A stretch of 17,852 nt of DNA from Candidatus Brevibacterium intestinigallinarum. Its GTDB lineage: Bacteria; Actinomycetota; Actinomycetes; Actinomycetales; Brevibacteriaceae. Of this stretch, positions 13,482 through 17,852 are shown in pieces. The notes under the pieces were generated by a model. The model did not search any database. It was not told the origin of the DNA and worked only from the letters and a program-made list of their open reading frames with translations. The first letter of the stretch is position 1, and each line of letters opens with the position of its first letter. The stretch is taken from assembly GCA_019117325.1 (NCBI GenBank), contig DWZY01000077.1:1-17852 (forward strand), read 5' to 3'. The translations under genes and the position numbers were made by a program.

Positions 13482-14699
13482 TCAGTTCGCGAACGCGTTG
13501 ATGCCGGTGAGCGCGCGTCCCAGCGTCAGCTGGTGCACCTCGTGCGTGCCCTCGTAGGTGAGGACCGTCTCGAGGTTGATCGCGTGGCGCAGCGGCGAGT
13601 ACTCGCTGGTGATGCCGGAGCCGCCGAACAGGGCGCGCAGGTCGCGTGCGACGTTCATCGCGGTGTCGACGTTCACCATCTTGCCCAGGCTGATCTGCTC
13701 CGGACGCACCCCGGCGGGCGAGTCCTTGAGCCGGTCCAGGTGCGCGGCCGTCAGCGTGATGGACGAGTACTGGCCCAGCGCCTTCGCGAGCTTCTGCTGC
13801 GAGATCTGGAACGACGACAGCGGGCGGTCGAACTGGATGCGGGAGTCGGTGTACATGAGCGCCTGCTCGAGCGAGTCCCGCGCCGCACCGGTGACGCCGA
13901 AGATGATGCCGAAGCGGGCCTCGGACAGGGCAGACAGCGGGCCCTTGAGCCCGGCCGCCTTCGGCAGCATCGCAGACTCCGGCAGGCGCACGTTGTCCAG
14001 GACGATCTCACCGGTGATGGAGGCGCGCAGCGACAGCTTGCGCTGGACCTCGGGCGTCTGCACGCCGGGGGTGTCGGAGGGGACGACGAAGCCGCGGACC
14101 AGGCCCTTCTCGCCCGTCTTCTCGTTCACCTCATCCGTCTTCGCCCACACGACCATGACGTCCGAGACGGGCGAGTTCGTGATCCACATCTTCGCGCCGT
14201 TGAGGATCCAGTCGGAGCCGTCCCGGGTCGCGCGGGTCTTCATGCCGGCCGGGTCGGAGCCCACGTCCGGCTCGGTGAGGCCGAAGCAGCCGATCGCCTC
14301 ACCCGCGGCCATGCGGGGGAGCCACTCCTCCTTCTGCTCCTCCGAGCCCCAGTGGTGGATCGACCACATGGCCAGCGAGCCCTGCACGCTCACCAGCGAG
14401 CGCAGTCCGGAGTCGACGGCCTCGAGCTCACGGCAGGCCAGGCCGTACTGCGTGGCGGTCGACCCGGCGCATCCGTACCCGTCCAGGTGCATGCCCAGCA
14501 CGCCCAGCTCGCCCAGGCCCTTCGCCAGCTCGCGCGCCGGGATGGTGCCCTCGAGGTACCAGTCACCGATCTGCTCGCGGACGTGCTCGTCCAGCCACGA
14601 CCGGACGACGCCCGCCCATTCGAGATCCTCCTTCTCGAAGACCTCATCGATCTGCAGGATCTGGTCCGGTGTCTGCGCGCGGCCCTTGCTGACTGCCAT
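13482..14699 (-). CDS. gcdH: Acyl-CoA dehydrogenase, glutaryl-CoA dehydrogenase type
   Basis: 405-residue FAD enzyme; the ATG is at 14697-14699 with a weak GAAGGG upstream. Sequence follows glutaryl-CoA dehydrogenases closely: ELEAVDSGLRSLVSVQGS, FGLTEPDVGSDP at 139-150, WITNSP from 172, SLRASITGEI, ARFGIIFGVTGA, and TYEGTHE at 381-387 followed by LGRALTGINAF. E383 is the catalytic base. R100 matches the arginine that in the human enzyme (Arg94, mature numbering) binds the distal carboxylate of glutaryl-CoA, which supports that substrate. In the known pathway glutaryl-CoA is oxidised and decarboxylated to crotonyl-CoA during lysine, tryptophan or benzoate breakdown, with electrons passed to ETF. 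No ETF or CoA-transferase gene lies nearby. It leads the minus-strand unit gcdH-acyl-CoA synthetase-hydrolase, divergent from dxr. Another dicarboxylyl- or acyl-CoA substrate is possible. Confidence 0.88.
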   Translation of the reverse strand: MAVSKGRAQTPDQILQIDEVFEKEDLEWAGVVRSWLDEHVREQIGDWYLEGTIPARELAKGLGELGVLGMHLDGYGCAGSTATQYGLACRELEAVDSGLRSLVSVQGSLAMWSIHHWGSEEQKEEWLPRMAAGEAIGCFGLTEPDVGSDPAGMKTRATRDGSDWILNGAKMWITNSPVSDVMVVWAKTDEVNEKTGEKGLVRGFVVPSDTPGVQTPEVQRKLSLRASITGEIVLDNVRLPESAMLPKAAGLKGPLSALSEARFGIIFGVTGAARDSLEQALMYTDSRIQFDRPLSSFQISQQKLAKALGQYSSITLTAAHLDRLKDSPAGVRPEQISLGKMVNVDTAMNVARDLRALFGGSGITSEYSPLRHAINLETVLTYEGTHEVHQLTLGRALTGINAFAN

Positions 14700-14725
14700 G
14701 TGGAGTGATTCCCTTCGACGTCCGG

Positions 14726-14746
14726 GCGGACGGAGACGCCGTCCGC
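14726..14746. promoter_or_regulatory. Perfect inverted repeat between gcdH and dxr
   Basis: GCGGACGG, spacer AGACG, CCGTCCGC: an 8-bp dyad 27 bases upstream of gcdH in the divergent intergenic region. The size and position would suit a dimeric repressor such as a TetR- or GntR-type protein, or a leader hairpin of the gcdH mRNA. No regulator gene is adjacent. Confidence 0.4.
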
Positions 14747-14793
14747 GCGGCTCCACGACGCACCGCCTCCATGGATCGAACTCCGAGGAAGGG

Positions 14794-16047
14794 ATGCGAG
14801 GATCGTGGACTGTGATTGTTCGCGACCTCAGTGTAATCGGAGCCACAGGCTCGGTCGGCACCCAGTCCCTCGACGTGATCCGCGCGCATCCGGACGCCTT
14901 CCGCGTGGTCGGCCTGGCTGCCGGCTCCCGGCTGGAGCTGCTGGCGCAGCAGGCCGTCGAGTTCGGCGTGCCCGCGATCGGCCTGGCCCGGCCGCCTGCG
15001 GGAACTGCCGCCGAGGCCGTGGCCGCCGTCCGTGCGGAGCTGGCCCGGGCCGCGGCCCGGGCCTCGCGTCCCGACCCCGTCGAGGTCATCGAGCTGGGGC
15101 CCGAGGCCCCGGCCCGCATCGCCGCCCGGCCCGCCTCGATCGTCCTCAACGCCGTGACCGGAGCCGTCGGCCTCGACGTCACCCTGGCCGCGCTCGAGGC
15201 CGGCACGGACACGGCACTCGCGAACAAGGAGTCCCTCATCATCGGCGGCGAGGTCGTGCTGGCAGCCGCCCGGGCCTCGGGAGCGGCCCTCATCCCCGTC
15301 GACAGCGAGCACTCCGCGATCGCCCAGGCCCTGCGCGCGGGCCGGGCGGACGAGGTGGCGCGACTCGTCCTCACCGCCTCAGGCGGGCCCTTCCGCGGGC
15401 GCACGCGCGCGCAGCTTGCGGCCGTGACGCCGGAGGAGGCGCTCGCGCACCCCACGTGGGACATGGGTCGCGTCATCACGACGAACTCCGCGAGCCTCGT
15501 GAACAAGGGGCTCGAGGTCATCGAGGCGCACCTGCTGTTCGGCGTTGCCTACGACCGGATCGAGGTCGTCGTCCACCCGCAGAGCCTCGTCCACTCGATG
15601 GTCGAGTTCACGGACGGGTCGACGATCGCGCAGGTCTCGCCCCCGGACATGCGCCTGCCCATCGCCTACGCCCTGGGCGCGGGGCAGCGACTGGCCTCCG
15701 GCGCGCGGCCGGTCGACTGGACCACTGCGGCGACCTGGACCTTCGAGCCGGTCGACCGCGAGGCGTTCCCCGCCCTGGACCTGGCGATCGCCGCCGGCCG
15801 CCGCGGGGGCACCCACCCGGCCGTCTACAACGCGGCGAACGAGGTGCTGGTCGATGCCTTCCACGACCGCCTCATCCCCTTCACGGGCATCGCGGACGGG
15901 ATCGCGGCGGCACTCGCGGCGCATGCGGAGCACGACGCGGCGGAGACCGGCGCGTCCTCTGCCCTCACCCGCGCGGACGTGCTCGCCGCTGATGCGTGGG
16001 CGCGCGGCTTCGTCCGCGATCGGATCGCGGGGGAGGCACGCGGATGA
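14794..16047 (+). CDS. dxr: 1-deoxy-D-xylulose 5-phosphate reductoisomerase
   Basis: Second step of the MEP isoprenoid pathway: DXP + NADPH to 2-C-methyl-D-erythritol 4-phosphate. Motifs, numbered from the ATG at 14794: nucleotide-binding GATGSVG at 16-22, NAVTGAVGL, NKES at 144-147, VDSEHSAI with metal ligands D170 and E172, SGGPFRG at 196-202, HPTWDMG at 219-225 (active-site flap) and NKGLEVIEAH with third ligand E241. Length is 417 residues. Two in-frame starts are possible: ATG 14794 with GAGG 5 bases upstream, or GTG 14812 (six codons later) with GAGGA 9 bases upstream; I prefer the ATG but cannot settle it. The frame stays open back to 13558, but that part is antisense to gcdH. The stop overlaps the next ATG (ATGA), so dxr and rseP are translationally coupled. 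Confidence 0.95.
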   Translation: MRGSWTVIVRDLSVIGATGSVGTQSLDVIRAHPDAFRVVGLAAGSRLELLAQQAVEFGVPAIGLARPPAGTAAEAVAAVRAELARAAARASRPDPVEVIELGPEAPARIAARPASIVLNAVTGAVGLDVTLAALEAGTDTALANKESLIIGGEVVLAAARASGAALIPVDSEHSAIAQALRAGRADEVARLVLTASGGPFRGRTRAQLAAVTPEEALAHPTWDMGRVITTNSASLVNKGLEVIEAHLLFGVAYDRIEVVVHPQSLVHSMVEFTDGSTIAQVSPPDMRLPIAYALGAGQRLASGARPVDWTTAATWTFEPVDREAFPALDLAIAAGRRGGTHPAVYNAANEVLVDAFHDRLIPFTGIADGIAAALAAHAEHDAAETGASSALTRADVLAADAWARGFVRDRIAGEARG

Positions 16048-17447
16048 CCGCGCTCCTCTACCTCGTGGGGATCGTCCTCTTCCTCGTGGGCATCTCCGCC
16101 TCGATCGCCCTCCACGAGCTGGGGCACCTCGTGCCCGCGAAGCGCTTCGGCGTCAAGGTCACCCGGTACATGATCGGCTTCGGTCCCACCCTCTTCTCCA
16201 CCCGTCGCGGTGAGACGGAGTACGGCATCAAGGCCCTGCCGCTGGGCGGCTACATCGCGATGCCGGGGATGTACCCGCCGGAGGAGCAGGCGGACACGCG
16301 CCTGGGCGGGGGCCGCCGCCGGCGCCGGAGGCGCGCCCGCCTCTTCGCGACCGCGGTCGAGGACGCGCGGATCATGTCGAACGAGGAGCTGGCACCGGGC
16401 GAGGAGAACCGCGCGTTCTACTCCCTGAGCGTGCCCAAGCGCCTCGTGGTCATGTTCGGCGGCCCGTTCGTCAACCTGGTCCTGGGGATCGTCGCACTGG
16501 GCGTGAGCCTGGTGGGCATCGGCCTGCCCGGCCCCACGACGACGGTGGAGACGGTCGTCGAGTGCGCGGTGCCGGCGACGACCGCTGCCCAGCGGACGGA
16601 GGCGCAGCAGGCGGAGTGCCAGCCCGGCGATCAGCTGACCCCGGCCTGGGAGACGGGGATCGAGCCCGGCGACACGATCGTGTCCGTCGACGGCACGGAG
16701 GTCGAGGACTGGGACGCGATGGTCGACGTCATCCGGGACAGCGCGGGGACGACGGTGCCGATCGTCCTCGAGCGCGACGGCGAGCGACGAACCCTCGACG
16801 TGCCGATCATCTCCAGCGAGCGTCCCGCGCTCGACGAGGACGGCGATGCCGTCTACGACGAGGCCGGCGCGCTCGTGACTGAGCCGGCCGGATTCCTGGG
16901 GATCGGTCCCACGCAGGAGTACATCCCGATCTCCCCGCTCGAGTTCCCCGGTCACGCGGCCCGGGCGGTGGGCGACACCTTCCACGCGCTGCTCACGCTG
17001 CCGCAGAAGCTCGTCGACATCGCTCAGGTCGCGTTCACGGACGAGCCCCGCGACCCGGAGGGCCCCATGGGGATGGTGGGCGTGGGCCGGGTCGCCGGCG
17101 AGATCGCGTCGACGAACGAGGTGGAGACCGCCGGCGGCGACGTCATCACGCTCGAGCTCATCGACAAGGCGCAGACCGGCATCAGCCTCTTCGCGTCCCT
17201 CAACCTCTTCCTCTTCGCCTTCAACATGGTGCCGCTCCTGCCGCTGGACGGCGGCCACATCGCGGTCGCCCTGTACGAGGGGGCCCGGCGCCGGATCAGC
17301 CGGTGGAGGGGACGCGGCGCCGTGGGACCGTTCGACACCGCGCGGCTCCTGCCGCTCACGTACGTCGTCATCGCGGGCTTCCTCGCGATGACCCTGCTCC
17401 TCGTCTATGTCGACATCGTCAAACCGGTCCGGCTGTTCGGTGCCTGA
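16044..17447 (+). CDS. rseP: Site-2 intramembrane metalloprotease, RseP/Rip1 (M50) family, with PDZ domain
   Basis: 467-residue membrane protease. Zinc motif HELGH at 24-28 in the first membrane helix; FGGPFVN (138-144) in the second; NMVPLLPLDGGH (394-405) supplies the third ligand D402; a last helix spans about 438-458. One PDZ domain lies at about 192-256 (IEPGDTIVSVDGTEV). In M. tuberculosis the homolog Rip1 cleaves anti-sigma factors and other membrane proteins; a similar role is inferred. The ATG is preceded by GGGAGG at 7 bases and overlaps the dxr stop. An oddity is a run of seven arginines (R91-R97) after three glycines in the cytosolic loop between helices 1 and 2, within a loop of about 70 residues. 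The dxr-rseP-ispG order is standard in actinobacteria. Confidence 0.93.
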   Translation: MTALLYLVGIVLFLVGISASIALHELGHLVPAKRFGVKVTRYMIGFGPTLFSTRRGETEYGIKALPLGGYIAMPGMYPPEEQADTRLGGGRRRRRRRARLFATAVEDARIMSNEELAPGEENRAFYSLSVPKRLVVMFGGPFVNLVLGIVALGVSLVGIGLPGPTTTVETVVECAVPATTAAQRTEAQQAECQPGDQLTPAWETGIEPGDTIVSVDGTEVEDWDAMVDVIRDSAGTTVPIVLERDGERRTLDVPIISSERPALDEDGDAVYDEAGALVTEPAGFLGIGPTQEYIPISPLEFPGHAARAVGDTFHALLTLPQKLVDIAQVAFTDEPRDPEGPMGMVGVGRVAGEIASTNEVETAGGDVITLELIDKAQTGISLFASLNLFLFAFNMVPLLPLDGGHIAVALYEGARRRISRWRGRGAVGPFDTARLLPLTYVVIAGFLAMTLLLVYVDIVKPVRLFGA

Positions 17448-17495
17448 CCGTGTGCGGCGCCGACCCGCACGCAGGGCGCTCACCGGCTCGCCGAG

Positions 17496-17501
17496 TAGCA
17501 T
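17496..17501 (+). promoter_or_regulatory. Possible ispG -10 box (TAGCAT)
   Basis: TAGCAT lies 45 bases before the ispG GTG in the 99-base rseP-ispG gap. No clear -35. If real, ispG has its own promoter with a leader of about 38-40 nt. Confidence 0.4.
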
Positions 17502-17546
17502 GAGGCGCAGCGCTCGACACGGCCGTCCACGAAGGGAACCTCACCT

Positions 17547-17852
17547 GTGAGCACAGTGAATCTGGGAATGCCCGCCGCACCGCCGCCGGTCCTGGCCCCG
17601 CGGCGCACGACCCGGCAGATCAGGGTGGGCAGCGTGGGCGTCGGATCGGATCACCCGGTGTCGGTGCAGTCGATGACGACGACGAAGACGACGGACATCA
17701 ACGCCACCCTCCAGCAGATCGCGGAGCTCACCGCGGCCGGCTGCGACATCGTCCGGGTCGCGTGCCCGTCGGCCGACGACGCGGACGCCCTGCCCGCGAT
17801 TGCGCAGAAATCGCAGATCCCCGTCATCGCGGACATCCACTTCCAGCCCAAG
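17547..17852 (+). CDS. ispG: 4-hydroxy-3-methylbut-2-en-1-yl diphosphate synthase, 3'-truncated by the window edge
   Basis: MEP-pathway [4Fe-4S] enzyme that reduces MEcPP to HMBPP. Only the first 102 codons are present; the frame is open at the window end. The start is a GTG with AAGGGAA 8 bases upstream. The translation begins MSTVNLGMPAAPPPVLAPRR and contains VGSDHPVSVQSMTTTKT, TLQQIAELTAAGCDIVRVAC and IPVIADIHFQPK, which closely follow actinobacterial IspG (GcpE) N-terminal TIM-barrel sequence. The cluster cysteines lie in the C-terminal domain, outside the window. It sits downstream of dxr and rseP, as usual. Confidence 0.95.
   Translation, partial: MSTVNLGMPAAPPPVLAPRRTTRQIRVGSVGVGSDHPVSVQSMTTTKTTDINATLQQIAELTAAGCDIVRVACPSADDADALPAIAQKSQIPVIADIHFQPK

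Noticed and set aside
10564..13557. 997-codon plus-strand open frame
   Set aside because: It lies opposite the hydrolase and acyl-CoA synthetase, both with full catalytic motifs. The translation is Arg/Gly/His/Val-rich with no family features.
13558..14793. N-terminal extension of dxr
   Set aside because: This part is antisense to gcdH and Ser/Arg-rich. Dxr starts a few residues before its nucleotide-binding motif.
1..17852. CRISPR arrays, tRNA or rRNA genes, IS elements
   Set aside because: No spaced repeat array, no cloverleaf-like or rRNA-like sequence and no transposase or terminal inverted repeats were seen on reading either strand. A tool-based search was not possible.

Overview
This is high-GC DNA (about 70% G+C almost throughout) carrying a translation, cell-envelope and isoprenoid gene cluster typical of Actinomycetota. 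Gene order, GTG starts, TAGNNT-type -10 boxes and protein sequences best fit a Micrococcales-like actinobacterium. I cannot name the genus. No phage, IS element, tRNA, rRNA or CRISPR array was seen.

Layout. 1-775: the 3' part of xerC (+). 776-1375: an AT-richer patch with a small membrane-protein gene (-). 1376-2356: a secreted fusion of an M23 and an M15/VanY-like peptidase (-). 2357-3005: a long divergent intergenic region with the best rpsB promoter candidate, a structured leader and direct repeats upstream of the peptidase gene. 3006-7718 (+): rpsB, tsf (then a strong hairpin terminator), pyrH, frr, cdsA. 7790-10408 (+): rlmN (apparently leaderless), a small protein with four DivIVA-type motifs, and a short protein resembling only the N-terminal half of an acyl-CoA synthetase. 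10489-14699 (-): a three-gene unit, glutaryl-CoA-dehydrogenase-like gcdH, an AMP-dependent acyl-CoA synthetase and an S33 proline iminopeptidase-like hydrolase. 14794-17852 (+): dxr and rseP (ATGA overlap), then the 5' part of ispG.

How the genes work together. rpsB and tsf supply ribosomal protein S2 and elongation factor Ts, frr recycles ribosomes, and rlmN methylates 23S rRNA and probably tRNA. pyrH makes UDP for nucleotide and wall-precursor synthesis, and cdsA makes CDP-diacylglycerol for phospholipids. The peptidase fusion and the DivIVA-motif protein point to wall remodelling and polar growth or division. dxr and ispG are MEP isoprenoid enzymes flanking the site-2 protease rseP, a common actinobacterial arrangement. 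The minus-strand acyl-CoA genes look like an accessory catabolic unit set into this otherwise conserved block.

Most of the window is ordinary core genome. The items most worth checking are the ANL half-protein coupled to the DivIVA-motif gene, the low-GC membrane-protein gene, the rpsB leader with mutually exclusive stems, and the 18-bp repeat tract inside cdsA.
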